Assembly: GCF_001902635.1 (NCBI RefSeq)
Contig: NZ_MJAO01000009.1
Coordinates: forward strand, 124,001-188,000
Direction of reading: 5' to 3'
Source of the DNA: Serratia marcescens
GTDB taxonomy: Bacteria > Pseudomonadota > Gammaproteobacteria > Enterobacterales > Enterobacteriaceae
DNA length: 64,000 bases
The notes beneath the pieces are model-generated. The model made no database searches and was not told the origin of the DNA. It saw only the letters and a list, made by a program, of their open reading frames with translations. How positions within the stretch are numbered: the first letter of the stretch is position 1; each line of letters begins with the position of its first letter. The position numbers and the translations under genes are program-made. Positions 19,808 to 29,551 of the stretch are shown here, in pieces.

Positions 19808-20362
19808 TAACTGCTTGAGGATCCTGGCCGGGTTGCCGCCCACCACGCAGTTGGCCGGCACGTCTTTGGTCACCACGGTGCCGGAGGCCACTACCGCATT
19901 GTCGCCGATGGTCACGCCCGGGTTGATCACCGCCCGCCCGCCGATCCACACGTTGTCGCCAATCCTGACCGGCTTGCCGAACTCCGCCCCGCCGAGGCGG
20001 GTCTCGGCATCCAGCGGATGGGTGGCGGTGTAGATATGCACGCCCGGCGCCAGCAGGCAGTTGTCACCGATATGCACCTCGCACACGTCGAGGATCACGC
20101 AGTCGAAGTTGGCGTAAAAGCGCTTGCCGAGATAAATGTTATAGCCGTAGTCACAGCGGAACGCCGGCTCGATAGTGCCGCCCTGATAGCGGCCCAGCAG
20201 TTCACCCAGCCACTGTTTGCGCTGCTCGCCCTCTTCCGGCGAGGAGTGGTTATAACGATGCGTCAGCTGGCGCGCGCGCCGGCGTTCACTGCGCAGCAGT
20301 TCGTCGCCGGCGTCGTACAGTTCCCCGGCGATCATCTTGCGCTTTTCTTCGCTGATGGCCAT
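19805..20362 (-). CDS. maa: Maltose O-acetyltransferase
   Basis: 185 residues alike to E. coli Maa: N-terminal [14 protein letters not shown] segment, then left-handed beta-helix hexapeptide repeats ([39 protein letters not shown] with the catalytic His, [20 protein letters not shown]). It moves acetyl from acetyl-CoA to maltose, glucose or related sugars in the cytosol. The ATG at 20362 with AAGGAG six bases upstream is chosen over farther in-frame starts. A more distant paralogue is at 30888. Confidence 0.9.
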   Translation of the reverse strand: MAISEEKRKMIAGELYDAGDELLRSERRRARQLTHRYNHSSPEEGEQRKQWLGELLGRYQGGTIEPAFRCDYGYNIYLGKRFYANFDCVILDVCEVHIGDNCLLAPGVHIYTATHPLDAETRLGGAEFGKPVRIGDNVWIGGRAVINPGVTIGDNAVVASGTVVTKDVPANCVVGGNPARILKQL

Positions 20363-20509
20363 CTCGGTCTCCTTATCCATCCGCATTTTTTGCCTGCCAA
20401 GCGTAGCCGCTTTGGTGCGGCAATAAAAAGGGAACGTTCCCAATTTAAAATAACGATCACAATTTCAAACGAAAATGGGGAGAAAGTGGGCGGCGCCGCC
20501 GCCCGGCAA

Positions 20510-20863
20510 TCAGGCGCGCAGTTCCTGGCGCACGTGTTCGGGCAGGCCTTCCACCACCAGCTGATAGGAGCTGTCGATCAACATGTAAAACTGCGAGTTC
20601 GGCAGGTTGCCATCAAGAAATACCGTATTCCAGTGCGCCTTGTTCAGGCCGTCGCAGGCGACGATCTCCGGATGGTGTTCACGCAGGCTTTCCGCCAGCT
20701 CCGGGCTGGACTTGACCGCCAGCGCCGGCCGCCCCTGCACCTCGCACACCATGGCGAACATCACGTCGCCCACCTTGATTTGGCTGGCCTGCCACTGGTT
20801 CTGGTCGCTCTGCTCCGCGCCCGGCTTCGCCATGCAGTACTCCAGCAATGCGCTGTTATTCAT
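20510..20863 (-). CDS. yjbR: MmcQ/YjbR family protein
   Basis: 117 residues with the CyaY-like YjbR fold: MNNSALLEYCMAKPGAE at the start, KVGDVMFAMV, and the HWNTVFLDG motif near the middle. It probably binds DNA, by analogy with structures of the family; the cellular role is unknown. The start at 20863 has an AGGGGGAATAACCC leader and lies four bases past the yjbQ stop, so it forms a yjbQ-yjbR operon as near uvrA in E. coli. Confidence 0.9.
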   Translation of the reverse strand: MNNSALLEYCMAKPGAEQSDQNQWQASQIKVGDVMFAMVCEVQGRPALAVKSSPELAESLREHHPEIVACDGLNKAHWNTVFLDGNLPNSQFYMLIDSSYQLVVEGLPEHVRQELRA

Positions 20864-20867
20864 TGGG

Positions 20868-21284
20868 TTATTCCCCCTGTAAAGTGGCCACAATACGGCG
20901 TGCTCCGCCGTGGATGCGGTGCTCCCCCAGCCAGATGCCCTGCCATGTGCCCAACATCAGCCGCCCGTGCCCGACGGGCAGCGTCAAGGAAGCGCCCAGC
21001 AGCGAGGATTTGATGTGCGCCGGCATGTCGTCCGGCCCTTCGTAGTCATGCTGATAGGGTGCATTTTCCGGCACCTGACGCAGAAAATGCTGCTCCATAT
21101 CGGCTCGCACCGTGGGATCGCAGTTCTCGTTGAGCGTCAGCGAGGCCGAGGTATGCTGCAGCAACAAATGCAGCAGGCCGGTTTGCAGGCGGTGTAAGTG
21201 GGTTAACTGGTCGGTGATCTCGTCGGTAACCAGATGAAAGCCACGCGCTTTTGCGCTGAGGATTAGCGTTTGCTGATGCCACAT
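20868..21284 (-). CDS. yjbQ: YjbQ family (UPF0047) protein
   Basis: 138 residues, equal to E. coli YjbQ, beginning [20 protein letters not shown]. The conserved [41 protein letters not shown] and [12 protein letters not shown] motifs are all present. Family proteins have been reported with weak thiamin phosphate synthase activity; the true role is unsettled. Upstream gene of the yjbQ-yjbR pair. Confidence 0.92.
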   Translation of the reverse strand: MWHQQTLILSAKARGFHLVTDEITDQLTHLHRLQTGLLHLLLQHTSASLTLNENCDPTVRADMEQHFLRQVPENAPYQHDYEGPDDMPAHIKSSLLGASLTLPVGHGRLMLGTWQGIWLGEHRIHGGARRIVATLQGE

Positions 21285-21352
21285 GAGTGAGCGCCCCTCA
21301 ATCAGTATATTCTCTCTCCGGTTTGCGGCAACTTCGGCGGCGCGCCGGCAAT

Positions 21353-21380
21353 AAAAAAGGAGCGATATCGCTATCGCTCC
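21353..21380 (-). terminator. Rho-independent terminator of tyrB
   Basis: On the minus strand GGAGCGATA-gcga-TATCGCTCC is followed by a TTTTTT run; it lies 30 bases past the tyrB stop. Confidence 0.88.
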
Positions 21381-21409
21381 CCGATGAACGCCGTTCAGAC
21401 TAACAGGCG

Positions 21410-22603
21410 TTACTGCACCGCGGCAAACGCCTCGGCCACCTGACGCACGTTGTTGTGGTTCAGGCCGGCCACGCACATGCGGCCGCTGTGGATCAGGTAG
21501 ACGCCGAACTCTTCACGCAGGCGATCGACCTGCGCCGCGCTGAAACCGGTGTAGCTGAACATACCGCGCTGCGCCAGCAGGTAATCGAAGTTGCGCTGTG
21601 GCAGCGCGCTCTTCAGGGTGTCAACCAGCGCGTGGCGCATCTCGAGAATGCGGGTGCGCATGCTTTCCACTTCGTCCAGCCATTGGGTTTTCAGTTGGGC
21701 GTCGTTCAGCACTCTGGCCACCAGCTGCGCGCCGAAGTTCGGCGGGCTCGAGTAGTTGCGGCGCACGGTGGCCTTCAGCTGGCCCAGCACGCGCCCGGCC
21801 GCCTCTTCACTTTCGCACACCACCGACAGGCCGCCGACGCGCTCGCCATACAGCGAGAAGATCTTCGAGAACGAGTTGCTCACCAGGCACGGCAAACCGG
21901 CCGCCGCGATGGCGCGAATGGCGTAGGCGTCCTGATCCATGCCGCCGCCGAAGCCCTGATAGGCGATGTCGAGGAATGGAATGATTTCACGCTCGGCGAT
22001 CACCTTGACCACTTCGTCCCACTGGGCGGGGGTCAGGTCGGAACCGGTCGGGTTGTGACAGCACGGATGCAGCAGCGCGATGCTGTGCTTCGGCAACTGT
22101 TTCAGCGCAGCGAGCATGGCATCGAACTTCACGCCCAGGCTTTCGCTGTCGAAATACGGGTAGGTATTCACCTTGAAGCCGGCGCCGCTGAAGATGGCGA
22201 CGTGGTTTTCCCAGGTCGGATCGCTGACCCACACCTGCGAATCCGGGAAGTAGCTTTTCAGGAAGTCGGCACCCACTTTCAGCGCGCCGGAACCGCCGAC
22301 GGTCTGAATGGTGGCGATGCGCCCCTGCTGCAGCATCGGGTGCTGCGCGCCGAACAGCAGTTGCTGGATGGCGGAACGGTAGGGTTGCAGCCCTTCCATC
22401 GGCAGGTATACCGAAGCGCCGTGCTCGACGCTGTTCAACTGCGCTTCCGCCGCGGCGACCGCCCGCATCTGCGGGATGATGCCCTGCGCATCGTAGTACA
22501 GGCCGATACTCAGGTTCACCTTGTGCGCGCGCGGGTCTTGTTTGAATTTTTCCATCAGCGACAGAATGGGATCGCCGGCATAGGCGTCAACGTTCTGGAA
22601 CAC
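21410..22603 (-). CDS. tyrB: Aromatic-amino-acid aminotransferase
   Basis: 397 residues, the same length as E. coli TyrB, beginning (GTG) [20 protein letters not shown]. The PLP lysine is in [17 protein letters not shown] and the substrate-binding Arg in the C-terminal [10 protein letters not shown]. It makes Phe, Tyr (and Leu) from their keto acids in the cytosol. The GTG at 22603 with AGGAG nine bases before it gives the family length. An Lrp/AsnC gene is 81 bp upstream on the same strand. I could not find a convincing TyrR box. Confidence 0.93.
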   Translation of the reverse strand: MFQNVDAYAGDPILSLMEKFKQDPRAHKVNLSIGLYYDAQGIIPQMRAVAAAEAQLNSVEHGASVYLPMEGLQPYRSAIQQLLFGAQHPMLQQGRIATIQTVGGSGALKVGADFLKSYFPDSQVWVSDPTWENHVAIFSGAGFKVNTYPYFDSESLGVKFDAMLAALKQLPKHSIALLHPCCHNPTGSDLTPAQWDEVVKVIAEREIIPFLDIAYQGFGGGMDQDAYAIRAIAAAGLPCLVSNSFSKIFSLYGERVGGLSVVCESEEAAGRVLGQLKATVRRNYSSPPNFGAQLVARVLNDAQLKTQWLDEVESMRTRILEMRHALVDTLKSALPQRNFDYLLAQRGMFSYTGFSAAQVDRLREEFGVYLIHSGRMCVAGLNHNNVRQVAEAFAAVQ

Positions 22604-22684
22604 GGGGTTTTTCTCCTGGTTATTGTGGTTTGGGCACAGCGTTACGTTCCTAATATAGACGCAAAACCGCATTCGGTTTTAGCT

Positions 22685-23152
22685 TTATCTCGCCACCGGC
22701 AACAAACCGTTTTCCTTGATGCGATTGAGCACCACCGCCGTTTTGATATGCGCCACGCTTTTGTGCGGCGACAGCGTCTGGCTGATGAACTCGCTCAGCG
22801 CCGGCAGATCCGCCACCGCCACTTTCAGCAGGTAATCGGCGTCGCCGGTGGTTTTGTAAGCGTCAAGGATCGCGTCCACCTCCTCCAACATCTGATGAAA
22901 ACTATCGATCTGCTCTTGCGCGTGCGTAATCAGGCTGACTTCGATCAGCCCCACCAGCCCCAGGCCGACCGCCTCCGGCGCCAGCCGCGCGTGGTAGCCG
23001 CGGATCAGCTGCGCCTGTTCCAGACTGATGCGCCGCCGTGAACACTGGGAGGCGGAGAGCCCCACCAGCTCGCTCAGTTCCTGATTGGTCAGACGGCCGT
23101 TGGCCTGTAACAGCGTCAGGATTTTCATATCAAAATCGTCAATGTTGTACAT
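22685..23152 (-). CDS. Lrp/AsnC family transcriptional regulator
   Basis: 155 residues: HTH in MKILTLLQANGRLTNQELSE followed by LVGLSASQCSRRRISLEQ, then the RAM ligand-binding domain with VSLITHAQEQIDSFHQML and TTGDADYLLKVAVADL. It differs from global Lrp and resembles local AsnC-type regulators. ATG at 23152 is preferred (AGG five bases before). It lies upstream of tyrB on the same strand and divergent from the pheC-like gene, so it could sense an amino acid and control one or both. That role is inferred from position. Confidence 0.85.
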   Translation of the reverse strand: MYNIDDFDMKILTLLQANGRLTNQELSELVGLSASQCSRRRISLEQAQLIRGYHARLAPEAVGLGLVGLIEVSLITHAQEQIDSFHQMLEEVDAILDAYKTTGDADYLLKVAVADLPALSEFISQTLSPHKSVAHIKTAVVLNRIKENGLLPVAR

Positions 23153-23367
23153 AGCCACCTGTAAACTGTGTTAATAAATGTTGACGTTACAGCCTACCAG
23201 TTTTTTTACCGTTGCCGACGTCACACCCCGGCGCTTAAATCGCGTACAGCAGCAACGCCCGGCGTTTTCGCCGGTAAGCGGCATAAAAAACGGCTAACTC
23301 ATGCAGGCAAACGACAATTAACGGCGAAGTAACGCATAAAACCACGAATGTATAAAAAGGACGCCAG

Positions 23368-24135
23368 ATGAAAAAGCTACTCCCTCTCGCGCTGCTGCTC
23401 GCCGCCGGCAGCGCCGGCGCGCAATCCCACCTGGACAAGGTGCTGCAGCAAAAAACCCTGGAGGTCTGCACCACCGGCGACTACAAGCCCTATACCTTCC
23501 TCAAGGAAGACGGCGGCTATGAAGGCATCGACATCGATATGGCGGAATCGCTGGCCAAGAGCCTGGGCGCCAAGGTGAAATGGGTGAAAACCAGCTGGAA
23601 AACCCTGACGCCGGACTTCGTCGCCGGCAAGTGCGACATCGCGATGGGCGGCATCTCCGTCACGCTGGAGCGGCAGAAACAGGTGTTCTTCGCCGACAAG
23701 CTGGACACCGACGGCAAAATCCCGCTGGTGCGCTGCACCGACGTAAAGAAATACCGCACTATCGAGCAGATCAACAAACCGTCGGTGCGTCTGCTGGAGC
23801 CGGCGGGCGGAACCAACGAAGCCTTCGTGCACGCCTATCTGCCAAAAGCCAAGCTGACGCTGACGCACGACAACATGAGCATTTTCCAGCAGTTGGTGGA
23901 CCGCAAGGCGGACGTGATGATCACCGACGCCTCCGAGGCGCTGTACCAACAGAAGCGCTATCCGAAGCTGTGCGCGGTTAACCCGACCAAACCGATGCAG
24001 TACGGCGAGAAGGCTTATATGCTGCCGCGCGACGATCTGAGCTGGAAACTGTACGTGGATCAGTGGCTACACCTGGCCAAGGCGACCGGCGAGTATCAGA
24101 AGATTATCGACAAATGGTTGGCGGTAAAGAAGTAA
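23368..24135 (+). CDS. pheC: Periplasmic cyclohexadienyl (prephenate/arogenate) dehydratase, PheC-like
   Basis: 255 residues with a signal peptide (MKKLLPLALLLAAGSAGA) and a solute-binding-protein fold. It parallels Pseudomonas PheC along its length: CTTGDYKPYTF, GIDIDMAESLAKSLGAK, DIAMGGISVTLERQ, PAGGTNEAF, ADVMITDASEA (Glu190 matches the Glu thought to be catalytic in PheC), and LPRDD...YVDQWLH near the end. PheC dehydrates prephenate and arogenate in the periplasm, so here it would give phenylpyruvate or phenylalanine. The plainer alternative is an amino-acid-binding ABC component, but no permease or ATPase gene is adjacent. Divergent from the Lrp-type gene. Confidence 0.8.
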   Translation: MKKLLPLALLLAAGSAGAQSHLDKVLQQKTLEVCTTGDYKPYTFLKEDGGYEGIDIDMAESLAKSLGAKVKWVKTSWKTLTPDFVAGKCDIAMGGISVTLERQKQVFFADKLDTDGKIPLVRCTDVKKYRTIEQINKPSVRLLEPAGGTNEAFVHAYLPKAKLTLTHDNMSIFQQLVDRKADVMITDASEALYQQKRYPKLCAVNPTKPMQYGEKAYMLPRDDLSWKLYVDQWLHLAKATGEYQKIIDKWLAVKK

Positions 24136-24148
24136 CCCGCTGAGAAAC

Positions 24149-24170
24149 GGGGCCGACGCGCGTCGGCCCC
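24149..24170. terminator. Hairpin between pheC and alr
   Basis: GGGGCCGAC-gcgc-GTCGGCCCC between the convergent genes; there is no T-tract. Confidence 0.6.
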
Positions 24171-24179
24171 TGCGGCGCA

Positions 24180-25259
24180 TCAGTCGCCGATGTATTCCAT
24201 CGCCACGCGCTGCGTGAGCTTGGTGATCAGTTCGTAGGCGCTGATGCCGGTACAGGCGGCGATGCGCTCGACCGGCAACGCCTGGCCCCACAGCACCGCT
24301 TCATCCCCCACCTTATCGATGGCGTCCGGCCCGAGATCGACCGAAATCATGTCCATCGACACCCGACCGACGATCGGCACTTCGCGGCCGTTGATCAGGA
24401 TCGGCGTGCCGGTCGGCGCGCTGCGCGGGTAACCGTCGCCGTACCCCATCGCCACCACCCCGAGCCGGGTGTCGCACGGGCTGATCCAGGTGCCGCCGTA
24501 ACCGACCGCTTCGCCGGCCTTGTGCTCGCGCACCGCGATCAGGCTGGATTTCAGCGTCATCGCCGGCTGCAGACCGTGTTCGACACCGCTGCCGTTATCC
24601 AGCGGCGAAACGCCATACAGGATAATGCCGGGGCGCACCCACTCGTTGTGGGCGTCCGGCCACAGCAGCGTGCCGCCGGACGCGGCGACCGAACGCTGGC
24701 CCGGTTTGCCGCACGCGAACTGCTCAAAGCAGGCGATCTGTTTCAGGGTGGCGTCGGACTCCGGCTCATCGGCGCGGCTGAAGTGGCTCATGATATTGAC
24801 CGGCTGCGCCACGTTGCGGCAGGCGCACAGACGCTGGTAAAACGCCTCCGCCTGTTCGGGGCGCACCCCCAGCCGATGCATGCCGGTATCGAGCTTCATC
24901 CACACCGGCACCGGGCGTGCCAGCTCGGCCTGCTCCAGCGCTTCGAGCTGTTCGATGCTGTGCACCGCGGTTTCGATATTGTTCGCCACCAGCACCGGCA
25001 GGTCTTCGGCACTGAAGAAGCCTTCCAGCAGCAGGATCGGTTTGACGATGCCGCCGGAGCGCAGCATCAGCGCCTCGCCGATGCGCGCCACGCCGTAGCA
25101 GTCGGCGTCTTGCAGGGTGTGTGCTGTTTCCAGCAGGCCATGTCCATAAGCGTTTGCTTTCACAACGGCAATCAGGCGGCTTTGCGGCGCCTGACGGCGC
25201 ACCTGTTGCAGATTATGTCGCAGAGCGCGGCGGTCGATTACAGCGGTTGCCGCTTTCAT
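24180..25259 (-). CDS. alr: Alanine racemase
   Basis: 359 residues, as in E. coli Alr. PLP lysine is in [11 protein letters not shown] near residue 34; the second catalytic base Tyr is in [19 protein letters not shown] and [11 protein letters not shown] are further family motifs. It makes D-alanine for peptidoglycan. It follows dnaB with a 17-bp gap, as in E. coli, so the two are likely co-transcribed. alr rather than catabolic dadX is chosen from this synteny; no dadA is nearby. Confidence 0.93.
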   Translation of the reverse strand: MKAATAVIDRRALRHNLQQVRRQAPQSRLIAVVKANAYGHGLLETAHTLQDADCYGVARIGEALMLRSGGIVKPILLLEGFFSAEDLPVLVANNIETAVHSIEQLEALEQAELARPVPVWMKLDTGMHRLGVRPEQAEAFYQRLCACRNVAQPVNIMSHFSRADEPESDATLKQIACFEQFACGKPGQRSVAASGGTLLWPDAHNEWVRPGIILYGVSPLDNGSGVEHGLQPAMTLKSSLIAVREHKAGEAVGYGGTWISPCDTRLGVVAMGYGDGYPRSAPTGTPILINGREVPIVGRVSMDMISVDLGPDAIDKVGDEAVLWGQALPVERIAACTGISAYELITKLTQRVAMEYIGD

Positions 25260-25276
25260 TTCAGTTCCTTAGCTTA

Positions 25277-26701
25277 TTATTCGTCATCGTATTGTGGCCC
25301 CGCGTAGTTATCGAAACGCGACCACTGGCCGTTAAAGGTAAGGCGCACGGTGCCGATCGGGCCGTTACGCTGCTTACCGATAATAATTTCCGCGATCCCT
25401 TTCAGATCGCTGTTCTCGTGATAGACCTCATCACGATAGATGAACATAATCAGGTCGGCGTCCTGCTCGATAGAGCCGGATTCACGCAGGTCGGAGTTGA
25501 CCGGGCGTTTGTCGGCGCGCTGCTCCAGGCTTCGGTTCAGCTGCGACAGCGCCACTACCGGTACCTGCAGCTCTTTCGCCAGCGCCTTCAGCGAGCGCGA
25601 AATCTCGGCGATCTCCAGCGTACGGTTGTCGGACAAGGCCGGCACGCGCATCAGCTGCAGGTAGTCGATCATGATCAGGCTGAGCCCGTCATGCTCACGG
25701 AAAATACGCCGCGCACGCGATCGCACTTCGGTCGGCGTCAGGCCGGAGGAATCGTCGATGTACATGTTGCGCTTCTCCAGCAGGATACCCATGGTGCTGG
25801 AAATGCGCGCCCAGTCCTCGTCGTCGAGCTGGCCGGTACGGATACGCGTCTGATCCACGCGCGACAGCGACGCCAGCATACGCATCATAATCTGCTCACC
25901 GGGCATCTCCAGGCTGAAGATCAGCACCGGCTTTTCCTGGGTCATCGCGGCGTTTTCGCACAGGTTCATGGCGAAGGTGGTTTTCCCCATCGATGGACGG
26001 GCGGCGACGATGATCAGATCGGACTTTTGCATGCCCGCGGTTTTCTTGTTGAGGTCCTGATAGCCGGTATCGACCCCGGTCACGCCATCGTGCGGCTGCT
26101 GATACAGCTGCTCGATACGCGATACGGTGTCTTCCAGGATGCGTTCGATGCCCTTCGGGCCTTCGTCTTTGCTGGCGCGGTTCTCGGCGATTTGGAAAAC
26201 GCGGGACTCCGCCAGATCGAGCAGGTCTTCGCTGCTGCGCCCCTGCGGATCGTAGCCGGCGTCGGCGATCTCGTTAGCCACCGAGATCATCTCGCGCACC
26301 ACCGCGCGCTCGCGCACGATATCGGCATAAGCGCCGATGTTGGCGGCACTCGGGGTATTTTTCGACAGCTCGGCCAGGTAGGCGAAGCCGCCAACCGAGT
26401 CCAGCTCGCCCTTCTGCTCCAGCGATTCGGACAGGGTGATGAGATCGATCGGTTTGCTCATCTCCAGCAGCCGCTGCATCTCGGTAAAGATCAGGCGGTG
26501 CGGGCGGCTGAAGAAGTCGTTGGCGACTACGCGCTCCGCCACGTTGTCCCAGCGTTCGTTATCCAGCATCAAACCGCCCAACACCGACTGCTCGGCTTCC
26601 AGCGAATGCGGCGGCATCTTCAGCCCTTCCATCTGACGATCTCTGGAACGCTCTCTGGTTTCGTCCGCGTTTGTTTTGTTGGTTGGTTTTTTTCCTGCCA
26701 T
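25277..26701 (-). CDS. dnaB: Replicative DNA helicase
   Basis: 474 residues: N-terminal helical domain (MPPHSLEAEQSVLGGLML near residue 30), linker, and RecA-like helicase domain with Walker A AARPSMGKTTFA and VVALSQLNRSLEQRADKRPV in the motif H3/H4 region. The hexamer unwinds DNA at the fork 5' to 3'. No intein is present. Immediately upstream of alr; divergent from qorA. Confidence 0.96.
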   Translation of the reverse strand: MAGKKPTNKTNADETRERSRDRQMEGLKMPPHSLEAEQSVLGGLMLDNERWDNVAERVVANDFFSRPHRLIFTEMQRLLEMSKPIDLITLSESLEQKGELDSVGGFAYLAELSKNTPSAANIGAYADIVRERAVVREMISVANEIADAGYDPQGRSSEDLLDLAESRVFQIAENRASKDEGPKGIERILEDTVSRIEQLYQQPHDGVTGVDTGYQDLNKKTAGMQKSDLIIVAARPSMGKTTFAMNLCENAAMTQEKPVLIFSLEMPGEQIMMRMLASLSRVDQTRIRTGQLDDEDWARISSTMGILLEKRNMYIDDSSGLTPTEVRSRARRIFREHDGLSLIMIDYLQLMRVPALSDNRTLEIAEISRSLKALAKELQVPVVALSQLNRSLEQRADKRPVNSDLRESGSIEQDADLIMFIYRDEVYHENSDLKGIAEIIIGKQRNGPIGTVRLTFNGQWSRFDNYAGPQYDDE

Positions 26702-26881
26702 GAAACGTAGTCTTTACCCGGTTGCGAATGAAGGATCCTGACGCGAGAGTATACGTGATTTTTATTCGTGATTCTTGCGGCATAACCGATGCAAAAAAGG
26801 CATTGAACCTCACGCGGGCGAACTGGATCTCCGATACTAAAAAGAATAGGGTGAATTCAGACACTCAAACGAGGTAACGAC

Positions 26882-27865
26882 ATGGCCAAACGCATTCAAT
26901 TCTCCGCCACCGGCGGGCCGGAAGTCTTGCAATACGTTGATTTTATCCCCCTCGATCCGGCCGCCGGCGAAGTCCAGATCGAGAACAAGGCGATCGGCAT
27001 CAACTACATCGACACCTATGTGCGCAGCGGGCTGTACGCGCCGCCTAGCCTGCCGAGCGGCCTCGGCACCGAGGCGGCCGGCGTGGTGATCAAAGTCGGC
27101 GCCGGCGTCAGCGCGATCAAACCGGGCGACCGGGTGGTCTACGCGCAATCGTCACTCGGCGCCTACAGCGAAGTCCACAACGTGCCGGAAGAAAAAGTGG
27201 CGCTGCTGCCGCACAATCTGAGCTTTGAGCAGGGCGCCGCCTCTTTCCTGAAAGGGCTGACGGTTCACTACCTGCTGCGCCAGACCCACGAAGTGCAGCC
27301 GGGTGAAGTGTTCCTGTTCCATGCCGCTGCCGGCGGCGTCGGGCTGATCGCCTGTCAGTGGGCCAAAGCGCTGGGCGCACGCCTGATCGGCAGCGTCGGC
27401 TCCGATGAGAAGGCCGCGCTGGCGAAACAGGCCGGCGCCTGGGCCACCATCAACTACCACAAAGAGGATATCGCCCAGCGGGTGGCCGAGCTGACGCACG
27501 GCGAGAAGGTCGGCGTGGTATACGATTCGGTGGGGCAAAGCACTTGGCAAGCCTCGCTCAACAGCCTGAAACGGCGCGGCCTGATGGTCAGCTTCGGCAA
27601 CGCCTCCGGCCCGGTGACCGGCGTCGATCTGGCGCTGCTCAATCAGAAGGGCTCGCTGTATGTCACCCGCCCTTCTCTCAATGGGTACGTCACCAACCGC
27701 GCCGAGCTGCAGTACGCCAGTAACGAGCTGTTCTCGCTGATCGGCAGCGGCGCCATTCGGGTGGAGGTGAAAGACGAACAGAAGTTCGCGCTGGCCGACG
27801 CCCAGCGCGCACACCAGGTGCTGGAAAGCCGCAGCACCAGCGGCTCCAGCCTGCTGATCCCCTAA
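26882..27865 (+). CDS. qorA: NADPH quinone oxidoreductase
   Basis: 327 residues, equal in size to E. coli QorA, starting MAKRIQFSATGGPEVLQYVD. It is an MDR-superfamily enzyme without zinc ligands: GHE is replaced by GTEAAG, and the cofactor loop is AAAGGVGLIACQWAKALG. It reduces quinones one electron at a time with NADPH. Divergent from dnaB as in E. coli, ending in its own terminator. Confidence 0.93.
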   Translation: MAKRIQFSATGGPEVLQYVDFIPLDPAAGEVQIENKAIGINYIDTYVRSGLYAPPSLPSGLGTEAAGVVIKVGAGVSAIKPGDRVVYAQSSLGAYSEVHNVPEEKVALLPHNLSFEQGAASFLKGLTVHYLLRQTHEVQPGEVFLFHAAAGGVGLIACQWAKALGARLIGSVGSDEKAALAKQAGAWATINYHKEDIAQRVAELTHGEKVGVVYDSVGQSTWQASLNSLKRRGLMVSFGNASGPVTGVDLALLNQKGSLYVTRPSLNGYVTNRAELQYASNELFSLIGSGAIRVEVKDEQKFALADAQRAHQVLESRSTSGSSLLIP

Positions 27866-27880
27866 GAATGGCAAAAGAAA

Positions 27881-27904
27881 AGGGCTCCTTGCGGAGCCCT
27901 TTCT
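27881..27904 (+). terminator. Terminator of qorA
   Basis: AGGGCTCC-ttgc-GGAGCCCT followed by TTCT, 16 bases after the stop. Confidence 0.85.
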
Positions 27905-28164
27905 ATTACTGCGTTTTGTAGGGGTAGAGCAGAGTCCGCCAGAGACAGGGGTTGCTTCAGCAACACGAATTTTAGTTGTCTCTCACGGTGATGAAATTGG
28001 TTGCATCACTGCATCGACAGACATCCTAACAGCCCCGTCCGGCAAAAAACACGCTTTATGTGCCACAACCCGGTGGAAAACTATCAAGCTGTGATCGCTG
28101 CCGCATTAGCGGCACGGGCCGTCGTGCAAGTTTCAGCGCGACTGTCTGATTATTCAGCAAAAAA
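27905..28164. other. qorA-pspG gap with nested stem-loops
   Basis: No coding frame is convincing. AGAGACA (27941) pairs with TGTCTCT (27977) around an inner GTTGC-ttca-GCAAC stem-loop, and a GCCGC-atta-GCGGC hairpin lies near 28100. It could be an untranslated structured RNA or the pspG 3' region; I cannot name it. Confidence 0.35.
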
Positions 28165-28383
28165 TCAGTAACGCCCGGCCTGTGGTTTCTGCATCGCACG
28201 GTAAATCCACACGCCGACCACCGCCAAAATCAGCCACGGCAACAGCTTGAACACCACCGCGAACAGCCCGCCCAACAGCATGAACGCCGCCGCCACCAAC
28301 AGCGCGGCGAAGATCCCCAGCAGCGAGATGCCGGTGACCATCAGCATCACCACAAAGCCAATGAGAAAGAAGATTTCCAACAT
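28165..28383 (-). CDS. pspG: Phage shock protein G
   Basis: 72 residues, two hydrophobic segments (MLEIFFLIGFVVMLMVTGIS and AVVFKLLPWLILAVVGVWIY) and a C-terminus MQKPQAGRY. It is a small inner-membrane effector of the Psp envelope-stress response. The ATG at 28383 has an AAGGAG leader. It sits between qorA and dusA as in E. coli and has a sigma-54-type promoter upstream, the expected PspF/RpoN control. Confidence 0.9.
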   Translation of the reverse strand: MLEIFFLIGFVVMLMVTGISLLGIFAALLVAAAFMLLGGLFAVVFKLLPWLILAVVGVWIYRAMQKPQAGRY

Positions 28384-28422
28384 GATTGCTCCTTTGCAAT
28401 GCAATGTATCTGCAGAGTGAAT

Positions 28423-28438
28423 TACAAGAAGCGTGCCA
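28423..28438 (-). promoter_or_regulatory. Sigma-54 promoter of pspG
   Basis: On the minus strand TGGCACGCTTCTTGTA matches the -24/-12 consensus TGGCACRNNNNTTGCW except for T in place of the -12 C. It lies 40 bases from the pspG start. Confidence 0.75.
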
Positions 28439-28475
28439 GAACGGCGAAAGTGCTAACCTATTGAAAATACGGGGC

Positions 28476-28502
28476 AGGCATCCGGCAACGCACCGAATGC
28501 CT
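28476..28502 (-). terminator. Hairpin after dusA
   Basis: AGGCATTCGG and CCGGATGCCT arms with one mismatch, 40 bases past the dusA stop on the minus strand; only a weak T-rich tail follows. Confidence 0.5.
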
Positions 28503-28540
28503 GGCGAAAAAGACTAACTGTTGGTCAAATTTTTTGTGAG

Positions 28541-29551
28541 TTATGCCATTTCGACGCGCGGTTGCCGCACCAGCGCCAACGCCTGCTCCACCACCCGCGC
28601 ATCGGCACCCGCTTTGTGGGCGTTTTCGCTCAGATGGCGACGCCACTGGCGCGCGCCCGGCACGCCCTGGAACAAACCGAGGATGTGACGGGTGATGTGG
28701 CCGAGATAGGTACCGTTGGACAGCTCGCGCTCGATGTACGGATACAGCGCTTCGACGATCGCCACGCTGTCCGCCACCGCGGTCTGCGCGCCGAACAGTT
28801 CGCTGTCGACCCGCGCCAGGATGCCCGGATTCTGGTACGCCTCGCGCCCCATCATCACGCCGTCCAGATGCTGCAGGTGCTGTTGCGCCTCCTCCAGCGT
28901 TTTCACCCCGCCGTTGATGGCGATGGTCAGCGCCGGGAAGTCCCGCTTCAGCTGATAGACGCGCGGATAGTCCAGCGGCGGCACTTCGCGGTTCTCTTTC
29001 GGGCTGAGGCCGGAAAGCCAGGCCTTGCGCGCGTGGATGGTGAACATGTCGCACTCGCCGCGCCCGGCGACGGTTTGGATAAAGTCACACAGGAAGGCAT
29101 AGCTGTCCTGGTCGTCGATGCCGATGCGGGTTTTCACCGTCACTGGGATCGACACCGCGTCGCGCATCGCCTTGATACAATCGGCGACCAACGTCGCCTG
29201 GCCCATCAGGCAAGCGCCGAACATGCCGTTTTGCACGCGATCGGACGGGCAGCCGACGTTGAGGTTGATCTCGTCGTAACCGCGTTGCTCCGCCAGTTTG
29301 GCGCAGTGCGCCAGCGCGGCCGGATCGCTGCCGCCCAGCTGCAGCGCCACCGGATGCTCTTCTTCGCTGTAGGCCAGATAGTCACCCTTGCCGTGGATGA
29401 TCGCGCCGGTGGTCACCATCTCGGTGTACAGCAGCGTTTCCTTCGTCAGCAGGCGGTGGAAATAGCGGCAATGACGATCGGTCCAGTCGAGCATCGGCGC
29501 GATGGAGAAACGATTGGCGGCGTAGGTGGGGGCGTGGTTGTCTTTCGTCAT
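28541..29551 (-). CDS. dusA: tRNA-dihydrouridine(20/20a) synthase
   Basis: 336 residues with the FMN TIM-barrel opening [20 protein letters not shown], the catalytic Cys in [21 protein letters not shown], and [20 protein letters not shown] as in DusA. It reduces uridine in the D-loop of tRNAs with NADPH. It lies between pspG and, after an insertion, zur; in E. coli dusA and zur are nearer together. Confidence 0.94.
   Translation of the reverse strand: MTKDNHAPTYAANRFSIAPMLDWTDRHCRYFHRLLTKETLLYTEMVTTGAIIHGKGDYLAYSEEEHPVALQLGGSDPAALAHCAKLAEQRGYDEINLNVGCPSDRVQNGMFGACLMGQATLVADCIKAMRDAVSIPVTVKTRIGIDDQDSYAFLCDFIQTVAGRGECDMFTIHARKAWLSGLSPKENREVPPLDYPRVYQLKRDFPALTIAINGGVKTLEEAQQHLQHLDGVMMGREAYQNPGILARVDSELFGAQTAVADSVAIVEALYPYIERELSNGTYLGHITRHILGLFQGVPGARQWRRHLSENAHKAGADARVVEQALALVRQPRVEMA

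Noticed and set aside
23368-24135. Amino-acid ABC transporter binding protein
   Set aside because: The fold is the same, but similarity to PheC is end to end, including the TDAsEA Glu, and no permease or ATPase gene lies nearby.
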